A DNA stretch of 64,000 nt, from contig JACKBN010000019.1 in NCBI GenBank assembly GCA_020634565.1, positions 1 to 64,000 of the forward strand, given 5' to 3'. This document shows positions 17,120 to 25,691 of the stretch, piece by piece. This DNA is from Ardenticatenaceae bacterium. Its GTDB lineage: Bacteria > Chloroflexota > Anaerolineae > Promineifilales > Promineifilaceae. Numbering within the stretch: the stretch's first letter is position 1; every line of letters starts with the position of its first letter. A program made the translations under genes and the position numbers. The notes below the pieces were generated by a model. The model had not been told where the DNA came from, ran no database searches, and was given only the letters and a program-made list of their open reading frames with translations.

Positions 17120-17200
17120 TTTTACCGCGAAGAGCGCGGAGGACGCTGAGAAAAGCATATCTTCTCTGTGCGCTGTGCGCTCTGCGCTCTCCGCGGTCAA
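17120..17200. repeat. CCGCGGAGAGCGCGG-word hairpin
   Basis: Left arm of GCGAAGAGCGCGGAGGACGC words is mirrored by GCGCTGTGCGCTCTGCGCTC and CCGCGG. It lies between the aldo/keto reductase and rhomboid genes (same strand). A close relative is at 44882-44950. Confidence 0.75.
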
Positions 17201-17202
17201 AT

Positions 17203-18186
17203 TTAATATGGGCCACGGATGTGATCGGTGACTTTTTCTTGGTAGAAAGTGGACAGGGTTTGGTGCAGGTCGGGTGAGAGGGGCGGGAGTTGGGAAACGG
17301 CCGTATTCCATCCCACCTGTTCTGCCCGTGTAGCCCCCGTAATGACGGTTGTCACCGCTGGGAAGTCCAGCACCCAACGCTGCGCCATTTGGGCCATCGT
17401 CATGCCCGCAGGCACCAGCGGCTTGAGCTGATCCGCCAGGGAAACGCCCAGCTTAAACGGCAACCCGGCAAACGTCTCGCCCACGTTAAACGCGTCGCCA
17501 TCCCGATTGTAGTTGCGATGATCATCTTCGGGGAAAGTGGTGTCGGCGCTGAATTTGCCCGCCAGCAAACCCGAGGCCAGCGGCAGCCGCACGATGATGG
17601 CCACACCTTTGGCCTGCGCCTTCTCAAACAGCGTGTGAATTGGCTTCTGGCGGAAAATGTTGAAGATGATTTGCAGCGACGCCAGCCCATCCTGCTCCAG
17701 GCAGATGAGCGCCTCTTCCATCGATTCCACGCTGGCCCCAAACCGCTTGATTTTGCCTTCCTGCTGGAGGGTGCGCAGGTGGTCAAACACATCGCCGCGC
17801 TTCAGTTCCTCGGTAGGAATGCAGTGCAGTTGGGTGAGGTCTAGCGCTTCTACCTGCAAGCGGCGCAGAGACGCTTCGGTATGCTGGCGCATGGTGGCCA
17901 TCGTAAAGTTCTGTGGCCAACCGGGGTCGCCAGATCGGCCAAGTTTGGTGGCCACAAACACATTCCCCTCGTGCTGCTGCAAAAAGCGGGCAATGCGCTG
18001 CTCGCTAACACCACCGCCGTACACATCAGCCGTATCGAAGAAAGTGACGCCATGGTCAACGGCCGTTTGCAAAATTTCTTCAGCCGCCTTGTCCGTGACG
18101 CTGCCCCAGTCGCCGCCAAGCTGCCAGGTGCCCAGCCCAATTTCTGATACCGTGATCGTTTCGTTGCCAAACGGCCGTTCTTTCAT
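17203..18186 (-). CDS. Aldo/keto reductase
   Basis: 327-residue NADPH-dependent aldo/keto reductase with the standard TIM-barrel features: EIGLGTWQLGG at 15-25, catalytic Asp51, Tyr56 (DTADVYGGG), Lys81 (VATKLG) and His121 (LTQLHC), and a C-terminal cofactor-binding ITGATRAEQ segment. It reduces carbonyl compounds; the substrate is not determined. AAGGAG is 7 bases before the ATG. It stands alone apart from the rhomboid gene downstream, separated by a hairpin repeat. Confidence 0.9.
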   Translation of the reverse strand: MKERPFGNETITVSEIGLGTWQLGGDWGSVTDKAAEEILQTAVDHGVTFFDTADVYGGGVSEQRIARFLQQHEGNVFVATKLGRSGDPGWPQNFTMATMRQHTEASLRRLQVEALDLTQLHCIPTEELKRGDVFDHLRTLQQEGKIKRFGASVESMEEALICLEQDGLASLQIIFNIFRQKPIHTLFEKAQAKGVAIIVRLPLASGLLAGKFSADTTFPEDDHRNYNRDGDAFNVGETFAGLPFKLGVSLADQLKPLVPAGMTMAQMAQRWVLDFPAVTTVITGATRAEQVGWNTAVSQLPPLSPDLHQTLSTFYQEKVTDHIRGPY

Positions 18187-18322
18187 CGTTAGCTCCTTAT
18201 GGTCTGTTTAACGCAGTGACGCAAATGCGTAGCACAGTAGCTGCGCCACCTGCGGATATTTTGGTTCTATTCATAGCATGAAACCGGGGAATGGGCGAGT
18301 GTACAAGGCATATTTTTGCTTA

Positions 18323-18331
18323 TGCTAAAAT
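18323..18331 (+). promoter_or_regulatory. Extended -10 promoter of the HD-domain gene
   Basis: TGC-TAAAAT, 34 bp upstream of the ATG at 18365. Confidence 0.45.
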
Positions 18332-18364
18332 CTGCCAGAAAAAACAAACAGAGGATTGAACACC

Positions 18365-18994
18365 ATGAAGCAACTGGAAGCGCAATGTCGCACTTATTTA
18401 CAGCAGCAAATGAAAACCGATGCCGCCCACGACATGCAGCATATCGAACGGGTGGTGCTCATGGCGCGGCGGCTGGCCGAGGCCGAAGGTGCGGATCTAG
18501 CCATCGTGCTGCCCGCCGCCTGGCTGCACGACTGCGTAACCCTGCCCAAAAATGCGCCCAACCGGCACGAAGCATCCCGACTGGCAGCGGCGGAAGCAGT
18601 GCGCTTTTTGCAATCCATTGCGTATCCGGCGCAATATTTGGATGGCATTGCCCACGCCATTCTGGCCCACAGCTTTAGCGCCAACATTCCGCCCACCACA
18701 TTAGAGGCCAAAGTGGTGCAGGATGCCGACCGGCTGGATGCGATTGGGGCGATTGGAGTGGCGCGCTGCCTGATGCTGGGTGGGGTTCTGGAACGGCCGT
18801 TATACAACCCCACCGATCCCTTTTGTGAAACCCGCGAACCGGACGATCTCACCTACACCATCGACCACTTTTACCGCAAGCTGCTCAAAATAGGCCAGAC
18901 GCTGCACACAACGGCCGCTCGCGCCGAAGCCGAACGACGCAATGCTTTCATGACCACTTTTCTGAGTCAGCTGCGTCACGAAATCCCTGCCTAA
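18365..18994 (+). CDS. HD-domain phosphohydrolase (YpgQ/YedJ-like)
   Basis: 209-residue metal-dependent HD-superfamily hydrolase. The metal ligands are visible as HDMQHIERV (22-30), LHDC (54-57, His55-Asp56), AHSFS (101-105) and VVQDADRLDAIGAIGVAR (about 117-134), the pattern of the YpgQ/YedJ group, which hydrolyses nucleotides or pyrophosphate. The ATG at 18365 follows AGAGGA (18349-18354). A TTG three codons earlier would also be open but lacks spacing. Substrate unknown. Confidence 0.85.
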   Translation: MKQLEAQCRTYLQQQMKTDAAHDMQHIERVVLMARRLAEAEGADLAIVLPAAWLHDCVTLPKNAPNRHEASRLAAAEAVRFLQSIAYPAQYLDGIAHAILAHSFSANIPPTTLEAKVVQDADRLDAIGAIGVARCLMLGGVLERPLYNPTDPFCETREPDDLTYTIDHFYRKLLKIGQTLHTTAARAEAERRNAFMTTFLSQLRHEIPA

Positions 18995-19026
18995 ACAGAG
19001 ATTGGACTTCTCAATAAGTCAGCGAC

Positions 19027-20166
19027 TTAATCTTCCTCAAATTGGGTCAGGAACATGGCGTTGACCTGTTCCATGTAGGCCAAATCAACCTCCGGCGGGG
19101 GCAGCACCTGCACAGGCACAAACTGGCGAAAAGCATCGGTGGCAAAGAGGATTTTTTCGTGCATGTAGGGCGCCTGAAAAGCAATACGCCGGTTGATCAC
19201 TTTTTCAAACTGGGTCATGGGCTCGGCACCAAACTGATCCGGCGCGACAAGCTTGAGGCCGCGCATCTCCAGGCTGGTCACCAGGGCGTGATGGACATCC
19301 TTCACGGTAGGCGGCTGCTCATTGACAATGTTAAACAGATGGGTCTGGTTGGCATCCAGCTCGACGCAGTGGGCCAGGTACACCATGCTGTCTACCACAA
19401 AATCGATGGGCACCAGATTGAGCGGCGTGTCGGGGTTGCCCTGCAGGCGGGTTTGCACGTTGCCATCAAACAAATCACCCTGGTTGCGCTCTAACACAGT
19501 GCGCAGGCGGCGGCATTCGGTGAGCACCTGGTAATAGCCGGAGTTACAAAGTACGGCCGTTTCTGGCGTCCCAATCACAATTGAAGGCCGGAAAATCGCC
19601 ACGTCCAGGCGACCGGCCTGCTGGTAATGATCCACCAACCGCTCGGCGTTGTGTTTGGACCATTCATAAATGGAGCGGAAGCCGGTGACTTTGTCGGGGA
19701 TTGCCTCGGGCACGGGCTCATTAAATTCGCTGCCCAGGCAGTAAGCGGTACTGATGTAGAAAAATCGCGGCGGCGTTTCGGCGTTAATCAGGCAGGCCAA
19801 CTCCAGTTGGTGGCGCGTGCCTTCGATGTTGGTGGCTTCCACAAGCGGCCGTTCCCGCTCCTTAAAGTTAAAAATGGCGGCACTATGCCACAGCTCATCA
19901 ATGGGGCCGCTAAACTGCGACCGGATGGCGGTGGCCAGCGTCTCGGCCGACTCTTCTACCGTGCCGGGGATAGCAACCAGATTCGCCAGCATTTCCGGCG
20001 CCAGGGCACCAACTTCGGTAACGGCCGTTTCAATCCGCGCCTGCACCGACTGTCCATTTTTCGGCCGTACCAACGCCAAAACCGTGTGTCCATCTGTTAA
20101 AAATTTATGTGCCAGGTGACAACCCACATAGCCCGTTGCCCCGGTTAGAAAAATCGTTTTTGCCAT
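19027..20166 (-). CDS. Extended SDR / thioester reductase-like NAD(P)H enzyme
   Basis: 379 residues. N-terminal Rossmann motif GATGYVG (9-15), active-site Tyr-x-x-x-Lys in YEWSKHNAE (about 168-176), and an HSAAIFNF segment place it in the extended short-chain dehydrogenase group close to thioester reductase and fatty-acyl-CoA reductase domains. These reduce acyl thioesters or modify nucleotide sugars. GAAGG precedes the ATG. It is monocistronic, convergent with the HD gene. The substrate is not known. Confidence 0.8.
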   Translation of the reverse strand: MAKTIFLTGATGYVGCHLAHKFLTDGHTVLALVRPKNGQSVQARIETAVTEVGALAPEMLANLVAIPGTVEESAETLATAIRSQFSGPIDELWHSAAIFNFKERERPLVEATNIEGTRHQLELACLINAETPPRFFYISTAYCLGSEFNEPVPEAIPDKVTGFRSIYEWSKHNAERLVDHYQQAGRLDVAIFRPSIVIGTPETAVLCNSGYYQVLTECRRLRTVLERNQGDLFDGNVQTRLQGNPDTPLNLVPIDFVVDSMVYLAHCVELDANQTHLFNIVNEQPPTVKDVHHALVTSLEMRGLKLVAPDQFGAEPMTQFEKVINRRIAFQAPYMHEKILFATDAFRQFVPVQVLPPPEVDLAYMEQVNAMFLTQFEED

Positions 20167-20482
20167 AACCTTCTTCCCAATTTTGAATCTCTACAGCGTG
20201 TTTTGCTCGTTTACGATAAGCACAGCCTATCATAAACGCCTCTTCCAAATCCAGCCAACTATCCAGCACAGGCGGTTACCGGCTGTCTACCATGTAAAGA
20301 AATGCCAAACAGGGTAAAAAGTTACGAAAAAGCGAAAACTCAATGAAATGGAGCTACGAGAAAAAGTTCGCGATCACTTCTTCCAAAGGGAACGATATTT
20401 TATTTATGGCGTGAGGTGTGTGCGCAGTTGAAACGGCCGTTCACCCCCGAAAAATGGCCCACATCCCCATTGGTTTAAAGGA
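20167..20482. other. Intergenic region, 316 bp
   Basis: No gene seen. It carries the upstream region of the SDR gene and one ACGGCCGT palindrome (20433-20440). Confidence 0.5.
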
Positions 20483-20863
20483 TTAGGCTGGCTGAATTTC
20501 AATGACAACCTGGGCATCCTGGTTGCCCCGCAGACGCCCGAACAGCAGGAACAGGCGCGCCATCAGGCCATACTTCTTCACCAGCCGCTGGCGCATCTTT
20601 GCTTTCTCCTCTGGGGTGTCCAAAATGCGTGCCTGAGCCGAGACCCATTCACCAGACGTTTGGCCCCGCTGATCGCTCCGGGCCAGACGCACCTGGCTGT
20701 TGTTGCGAATCCGCTTCACCTTCCAGCTAGAGCCCTGCGTCCAGACATACAGCTTGTCCCCGTCGCCAACCACCCAGACGGGCGTCTTGACCCCTTGTCC
20801 ACTTTTACGAAAAGTCTCTAGCGAAATGTATTGTTCCTGCCCTAATTCCAGTAATGTTGCCAC
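20483..20863 (-). CDS. PPOX-class F420-dependent oxidoreductase
   Basis: 126 residues from GTG at 20863, chosen because AAGGAG lies 5 bases upstream and the protein then begins like other family members (ATLLELGQEQYISLETFRKS). The split-barrel flavin/F420-binding fold is recognised by TPVWVVGDGDKLYVWT and NNSQVRLARSD. Such enzymes use reduced cofactor F420 to reduce small organic molecules. It sits beside another F420-type enzyme, 20992-21486, on the same strand. Confidence 0.8.
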   Translation of the reverse strand: MATLLELGQEQYISLETFRKSGQGVKTPVWVVGDGDKLYVWTQGSSWKVKRIRNNSQVRLARSDQRGQTSGEWVSAQARILDTPEEKAKMRQRLVKKYGLMARLFLLFGRLRGNQDAQVVIEIQPA

Positions 20864-20918
20864 AATCGCTCCTTCTAGTAGCCAATTTTGCAACTGATTA
20901 TAGCCATGATTGGGGGAA

Positions 20919-20979
20919 AGATTGGACGAATTTACTTACTCGAAGTTGGAACTGTGCTTAACAGAAACTGGTCCAATCT
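20919..20979. repeat. AGATTGGAC inverted repeat
   Basis: AGATTGGAC (20919-20927) and GTCCAATCT (20971-20979) form 9-bp arms in the spacer between the two F420-type genes. The same AGATTGG..CCAATCT word recurs at 47373-47436. Confidence 0.5.
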
Positions 20980-20991
20980 GCGTAAGGCTAG

Positions 20992-21486
20992 CTAATTTTC
21001 TTCTGGGGTGAGCAAAATAACGGGGATACGGCGGCTGGTGCGCCGTTCGTAGGCAGCGTAGCCGGGATACGTGGCCAGGGCAGCTTGCCAGCAGGCAACC
21101 CGCTCTTCTTCCTCGGTTTCGCGCGCCAGGTAGGCTTGGGAACGGCCGTCTCGCGTCACCGTTACCTGGGGATGAGCCACAATGTTGTGATACCAGGCGG
21201 GATGTTTGGCCTGGCCCCAGTTAGAGGCAATAACCACCAGTTGATTGGCTTCGTAGGGAATGGCTACCAGCGGCACCGTGCGGGGCTGGCCACTTTTCGC
21301 CCCCGTGGTCGTCAGGTTGAGAATTTGCATCCCGGTGAGCAAGGTGGCCGCCGTGGAACGGCCGTTGCTCAGCCGCAGCACGAATCTGTCCAAATGATGC
21401 ATCGTCCGCGCCAACAGTTGGGCGCCAACCGCCGACATCGCAATACGCGTATTTACCTTTTGCAGCCAGTTTTTGTTTGAGGACAT
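20992..21486 (-). CDS. Nitroreductase-family deazaflavin (F420) oxidoreductase, DDN-like
   Basis: About 164 residues from ATG 21486 (an ATG three codons earlier is equally possible). The hallmark LTTTGAKSGQPRTVPLVAI and SNWGQAKHPAWYHNI match the deazaflavin-dependent nitroreductase (DDN) family, split-barrel proteins using F420H2 to reduce quinones and nitro compounds. It shares about 90 bp of upstream sequence with the divergent HAD gene. F420 use is known for the family and inferred here. Confidence 0.85.
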   Translation of the reverse strand: MSSNKNWLQKVNTRIAMSAVGAQLLARTMHHLDRFVLRLSNGRSTAATLLTGMQILNLTTTGAKSGQPRTVPLVAIPYEANQLVVIASNWGQAKHPAWYHNIVAHPQVTVTRDGRSQAYLARETEEEERVACWQAALATYPGYAAYERRTSRRIPVILLTPEEN

Positions 21487-21575
21487 GCGCCCCATTTTAC
21501 GAAATATGCCGCAAAAACACAGACCCGGTAAAATCCCCGCCGATGAGTTGCAAAAACCAGCACAATGGAGCATGA

Positions 21576-22241
21576 ATGAGCCAGCTTAAAGCGATTGTTT
21601 TTGATATGGACGGCCTGATGGTGGACAGCGAACCGTTGTCACAGCAGGCGTGGGATGAATATTTACGGCCGTATGGCCACAAGCTCACCGAAGAAATTGT
21701 CAGCAGCATCATTGGCCTGCGCGGTGATGTCAGCACCCCGTACATTAAAGAACTGTTCAACTTGCCCGAACCCGTGCCCACCATCATCAGCAAGCGCGCC
21801 GCCATCTACAGCCAGATTCGGGCCAACGGCGTGCCCACCATGCCCGGTCTACACGAACTGCAAGCCGAAATTAACCGACGGCAAATTCCCTGGGCGGTGG
21901 CCACTTCCAGCCCGCGCCACCACGCCGAAGAAATCTTGCAGCAGCTCAATTTGCAAGATCAGTGCCGGGCCATCGCCGCCGGTGATGAAGTCACCCACGG
22001 CAAGCCCCACCCGGACATTTACCTGCTGGCTGCTGAACGATTGGGCATTCCCCCGCAAAACTGCCTGGCCCTGGAAGATTCTGGCCCCGGTAGTCAGGCC
22101 GCCGCGGCCGCAGGCATGACGGCCGTTGCCATCCCCAACGCCCAAACCAACACGGCCGATTTCAGCCACGTGCATTATCGCTACAGCTCCCTGCACGACG
22201 TGTTGGCCAATTTAGATTACTTTTTTGGTCACTCAGTTTGA
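21576..22241 (+). CDS. HAD-superfamily sugar phosphatase / beta-phosphoglucomutase-like
   Basis: 221 residues. Motif I FDMDGLMVDSE (9-19; nucleophile Asp10, acid/base Asp12), motif II ATSSP, motif III Lys in HGKPHPD and motif IV EDSGPGSQAAAAAGM are complete. The four-helix cap inserted after motif I is that of the beta-phosphoglucomutase subgroup. It probably dephosphorylates or isomerises a small phosphorylated metabolite. Its last 13 bp overlap the convergent ABC ATPase gene. Confidence 0.85.
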   Translation: MSQLKAIVFDMDGLMVDSEPLSQQAWDEYLRPYGHKLTEEIVSSIIGLRGDVSTPYIKELFNLPEPVPTIISKRAAIYSQIRANGVPTMPGLHELQAEINRRQIPWAVATSSPRHHAEEILQQLNLQDQCRAIAAGDEVTHGKPHPDIYLLAAERLGIPPQNCLALEDSGPGSQAAAAAGMTAVAIPNAQTNTADFSHVHYRYSSLHDVLANLDYFFGHSV

Positions 22242-23287
22242 GAATTCGGCTGGCTTCTTTCCGAGAGGGCTTGCAAAACGGCCGTCCGCGTCACCATGCC
22301 AATCACACAACCTTCATCGTCCAGCACCACCAGCGGATCGTCGGAAACGGCCGTTAAGCCAATGAGAGATTCCAGCGTGGTATCAGCATGGACGGACACA
22401 TGGTCGCTGCCCGCCTCCGTTGCCGCCACTGTCATGATCGTTTTGGCCGTGAGAATCTTCACCCGAGGCACATCCCGCGTAAATTCCCGCACGTAATCAT
22501 TCACCGGATGGGCCACAATCTCTTCCGGCTTGCCCAGCTGCACAATCTCCCCATCCTTCATGATGGCGATGTGGTGGCCCAGCTTCAACGCCTCCAAAAA
22601 GTCGTGAGTGATAAACACCAGCGTCTTGTTGAGTGTCTTTTGCAGCCGCAGCAGCTCATCCTGCATCTCCCGCCGGATGAGCGGATCCAGCGCGCTGAAC
22701 GGCTCGTCGCACAGCAAAATTTCCGGATCGACGGCCAGGGCGCGGGCCAGGCCGACCCGCTGCTGCATCCCCCCGCTGAGCTCGTGCGGGTAGTAAGTTT
22801 CCCACCCTTTCAGGCCCACCATCTCCAGCACCTGCCGTGCGTGCGCATACCGCGGCTCTTTTTTGATGCCCTGAATCTCCAACCCGTAGCTCACATTGTC
22901 CAAAATAGTTCGGTGCGGAAACAGACCAAAGCGCTGAAACACCATGCTCATTTTGTGGCGGCGCAGTTCGCGCAGCTGGGCGGCGTCAAAATTCACCACA
23001 TTTTGGCCATCGACAACAATTTCGCCTTCGGTTGGTTCAATCAGCCGGGAAAGGCAGCGAATGAGCGTGGATTTGCCGCTGCCGGAGAGACCCATCACCA
23101 CAAAAATCTCGCCCGGTCGCACATCAAACGACACATCCCGCACGGCAATGACGTGCCCGGTCTGGGCCAAAATCTCACTGCGTGACAAGCCCTGGTTGAG
23201 CAACGGCCGTACCACACCCGGATTTGGCCCAAAAATCTTCCAAACCTTACGGCAAGAGATGGTGAATTGTTGTGGTTGGGTCATCAA
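22229..23287 (-). CDS. Glycine betaine/proline-type ABC transporter ATPase
   Basis: 352 residues, ProV/OpuAA class. Walker A GLSGSGKST, signature LSGGMQQRVGLARAL, Walker B ILLCDEPFSALDP and the switch histidine in FITHD are present. Family-typical features are the long N-terminal segment before the ABC domain and the C-terminal CBS region (about 285-345), which senses ionic strength in OpuA. No permease or binding-protein gene is adjacent, so it must work with partners elsewhere or is an orphan. A GMC choline-dehydrogenase-like gene lies directly upstream, which fits osmoprotection. Confidence 0.85.
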   Translation of the reverse strand: MMTQPQQFTISCRKVWKIFGPNPGVVRPLLNQGLSRSEILAQTGHVIAVRDVSFDVRPGEIFVVMGLSGSGKSTLIRCLSRLIEPTEGEIVVDGQNVVNFDAAQLRELRRHKMSMVFQRFGLFPHRTILDNVSYGLEIQGIKKEPRYAHARQVLEMVGLKGWETYYPHELSGGMQQRVGLARALAVDPEILLCDEPFSALDPLIRREMQDELLRLQKTLNKTLVFITHDFLEALKLGHHIAIMKDGEIVQLGKPEEIVAHPVNDYVREFTRDVPRVKILTAKTIMTVAATEAGSDHVSVHADTTLESLIGLTAVSDDPLVVLDDEGCVIGMVTRTAVLQALSERSQPNSQTE

Positions 23288-23297
23288 CTATCCTTAA

Positions 23298-23360
23298 AAT
23301 GTGTTCAGGTGTTTAAGTGTTCAGGTGTCATGAACCTGAACACCTGACACTTGTTCACTT
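23298..23360. repeat. GTGTTCAGGTG-word hairpin
   Basis: AAGTGTTCAGGTGTCA pairs with TGAACACCTGACACTT around a short loop, with more GTGTTCAGGTG words on the left. It overlaps the 3' end of the GMC gene. Related elements are at 29883 and 33311. Confidence 0.75.
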
Positions 23361-24845
23361 GAGTACAAAATCCGCACACCGCTCCCCAATCACAAAGCAG
23401 GTCAGGTTCGGATTCACGCCAATCATGGTGGGGAAGATGGAAGCGTCGGCGATACGGATATTTTCCAGACCACGCAGGCGCAGTTGGGGATCGACAACGG
23501 CCGTTTCATCCCCATCAGCCCCCATTTTGCAGGTGCCCGCCGGATGGTACACCGTGTTGGCCGTGCGCCGCACATATTCCGAGATGGCCTCATCCGTCTG
23601 CACCGCTGGCCCTGGCGATAGTTCCTGCTTGATCCACTGCTTCAGGGCAGGCTGTTCCGCCAGCTCACGCGCCAGCTTCACCCCCGCCACCAACACCTGC
23701 TCATCGTGTCCTTCTGGGTCGGTGAAATAGGCAAAATCAATACGCGGTGGATCGGCTGGATTCGCCGAGCGCAGCTGCACCGTGCCCCGGCTCTTGGCGC
23801 GGGTCACATTCGGCGTCAGGGCAAAGCCGTTGGTCGTCGTCGGATACCCTTCCGGCACCGTGTTCATGTCAAACGGCTCCGTGCCAAAATGGAACATCAC
23901 GTCGGGTGCGTCCAGCCCTGGCTGGGTAAAGGCAAACAGCCCCACTTCCCACAGCTGAGTCGTCTCCTGCGGCACCGGGCGGGTGGATTCCCAGTTCACC
24001 ACCCCTTCGGGATGGTCCAGCAAATTTTGGCCGATGCCCGGCAGATGGTGCCGCACCTCAATGCCCACTTCCCGCAAATGATCGCCCGGGCCAATGCCAG
24101 AAAGCATCAGCAGCTTGGGCGTGTCAAACGCGCCGCAGCACAAAATAACTTCGCGCTCGGCAAAAACAGGGCCATCCGGCGTTTGCACGCCAATGGCCCG
24201 ATTGCCGTCTAGCAAAACCTGGCTCACCGTGCAGTTAACATAAAATTGAATACGGCCGTCCCACTGCGCCAGCGGATGCAAATAGGCCACGGAGCTGGAC
24301 TGCCTCACCTGCCCCTTTTTGTTGAGCATAAACCAGCCTACGCCCGGCGTCACCGGATCGCGATCAAAGTAGAGCAGGGGAAAGCCAGCCTCTTGGGCCG
24401 CATTCAAAAAAGCCATCCCCAGATGGTTGACCGGCTCAGGAAATTCCAGGTTCACTTTTTCACGGACGCGCTGGAGGAACGGCCGTACAGAATCTGGCCC
24501 CCAACCTTCCGCCCCGGCGGCTTCCCAGGTGCGCAAATCCTCATCCGGCGGCCAAAAAGCAATGCAGGAGTTGTGTGAGCTGCAACCACCCAGCATTTTA
24601 CCGCGCGCATGGCGGATACGGCCGTTGCCCCGTGGTTGTGGCTCGATCAGATAATCAAAATCGAGCGGCGTGCGCAGCAGTTGGGGCCAGTTACGCAAAG
24701 TCAGGATGGCTTCATCCCCTTCGTCGCTGGGACCCGCTTCAAACAGCGCCACACGCACCCCTGGCTGCTCAGCCAATCGGGCTGCCACAACGGCGCCAGA
24801 TGCGCCCCCACCTACAACAATGTAATCAAATTGAGATTTCTTCAC
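23355..24845 (-). CDS. GMC-family oxidoreductase (choline dehydrogenase-like)
   Basis: 496 residues from the GTG at 24845, preceded by GAGGAAG; in-frame ATG/TTG codons at 24890 and 24905 are alternatives. FAD-binding motif VVGGGASGAVVAARLAE near the N-terminus, GGCSSHNSCI (GMC signature 1 region), and the C-terminal active-site pair in VYHPAGTCKMG (His) and VNPNLT (Asn) identify the family. It oxidises an alcohol, perhaps choline to betaine aldehyde given the betaine-type ATPase next to it, but GMC enzymes differ widely in substrate. It is divergent from the acyltransferase gene. Confidence 0.85.
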   Translation of the reverse strand: MKKSQFDYIVVGGGASGAVVAARLAEQPGVRVALFEAGPSDEGDEAILTLRNWPQLLRTPLDFDYLIEPQPRGNGRIRHARGKMLGGCSSHNSCIAFWPPDEDLRTWEAAGAEGWGPDSVRPFLQRVREKVNLEFPEPVNHLGMAFLNAAQEAGFPLLYFDRDPVTPGVGWFMLNKKGQVRQSSSVAYLHPLAQWDGRIQFYVNCTVSQVLLDGNRAIGVQTPDGPVFAEREVILCCGAFDTPKLLMLSGIGPGDHLREVGIEVRHHLPGIGQNLLDHPEGVVNWESTRPVPQETTQLWEVGLFAFTQPGLDAPDVMFHFGTEPFDMNTVPEGYPTTTNGFALTPNVTRAKSRGTVQLRSANPADPPRIDFAYFTDPEGHDEQVLVAGVKLARELAEQPALKQWIKQELSPGPAVQTDEAISEYVRRTANTVYHPAGTCKMGADGDETAVVDPQLRLRGLENIRIADASIFPTMIGVNPNLTCFVIGERCADFVLK

Positions 24846-24906
24846 GCGCTTCCTCTTCAAAGTGTCCGTAGTGTACCTGCCTTGCTTCATTTTGCCATTG
24901 CTCAAG

Positions 24907-24934
24907 TTGTGCCAAAATGGAGAGCCTATATAAT
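24907..24934 (+). promoter_or_regulatory. Promoter of the acyltransferase gene
   Basis: TTGTGC (24907-24912), 16-base spacer, TATAAT (24929-24934). Transcription would start near 24941, almost at the ATG at 24944, so the mRNA may be leaderless. Confidence 0.4.
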
Positions 24935-24943
24935 TTTGGCACT

Positions 24944-25633
24944 ATGTTTCTCAAAATTCTCCGACTTGTATGCCGCTTTATTTTGCGGATTATTGCCCGA
25001 GTTGATGCCACCGAAATGGAGCGCATTCCGGCCAATGGGGCCTGCCTGGCCGTCAGCAACCATCTCGGCCGTCTCGACGCAATGTTGGCCATGGTTTTGT
25101 CCGATCGGGACGACATCATCATGATGATTGCCGAAAAATATCAAGCGTACTGGATTTGGCGCTGGGTGGCGCGCAATCTGGATGCACTCTGGCTGGATCG
25201 ACACACGACCGATTTTCGCACGCTGCGCGAGGTGCAAAAGCGGCTCAAGGCGGGAGGCATTGCCGCCATCGCCCCGGAAGGCACCCGCAGCGCCACCGGG
25301 CAAATGCAGGCGGGCAAGCCGGGCGCGGCGTATTTGGCAGCCAAAACGGGCGCACCCATCATCCCCATGGCCATCACCGGCACGGGAGATAAGGAAGTGT
25401 ATCGGCGCTTAAAACGATTCCGGCGGCTGGACATCACCATTCGCGTCGGCGAACCGTTCACCGTGTCGCCACTGCCCCGCCACAACAAGGATGAATTTCT
25501 GCAGCAAGCGACCGATGAAATGATGTGCCGCATCGCCGCCCTGCTGCCGCCGCAACATCGCGGTGTTTACGCCACGCATCCCCGGTTGCAAGAGCTGCTG
25601 CAAAATCAGTTAGAAAAGGAGACTGGAGATTAG
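24944..25633 (+). CDS. 1-acyl-glycerol-3-phosphate acyltransferase (PlsC-like)
   Basis: 229 residues from ATG 24944; an ATG nine codons earlier (24917) is open but overlaps the probable promoter. The catalytic NHLGRLD (HX4D) and the APEGTRS substrate-binding motif, followed by GAAYLAAKTGAPIIPMAI, mark the PlsC acyltransferase family, which transfers fatty acyl groups to lysophosphatidic acid at the inner membrane. The N-terminal hydrophobic helix (MFLKILRLVCRFILRIIA) fits membrane association. It is followed by a glycosyltransferase after a hairpin repeat. Confidence 0.9.
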   Translation: MFLKILRLVCRFILRIIARVDATEMERIPANGACLAVSNHLGRLDAMLAMVLSDRDDIIMMIAEKYQAYWIWRWVARNLDALWLDRHTTDFRTLREVQKRLKAGGIAAIAPEGTRSATGQMQAGKPGAAYLAAKTGAPIIPMAITGTGDKEVYRRLKRFRRLDITIRVGEPFTVSPLPRHNKDEFLQQATDEMMCRIAALLPPQHRGVYATHPRLQELLQNQLEKETGD

Positions 25634-25682
25634 AGATTGGAGATTGCGAGAAATCTAATCTCCAATCTCCAGTCTCCAATCT
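25620..25682. repeat. GGAGATTAGAGATT-word hairpin
   Basis: ACTGGAGATTAGAGATTGG pairs with CCAATCTCCAGTCTCCAATC across a short loop. It sits between the acyltransferase and glycosyltransferase genes. The same family is at 30920-30982. Confidence 0.8.
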
Positions 25683-25691
25683 GCCCACAAA

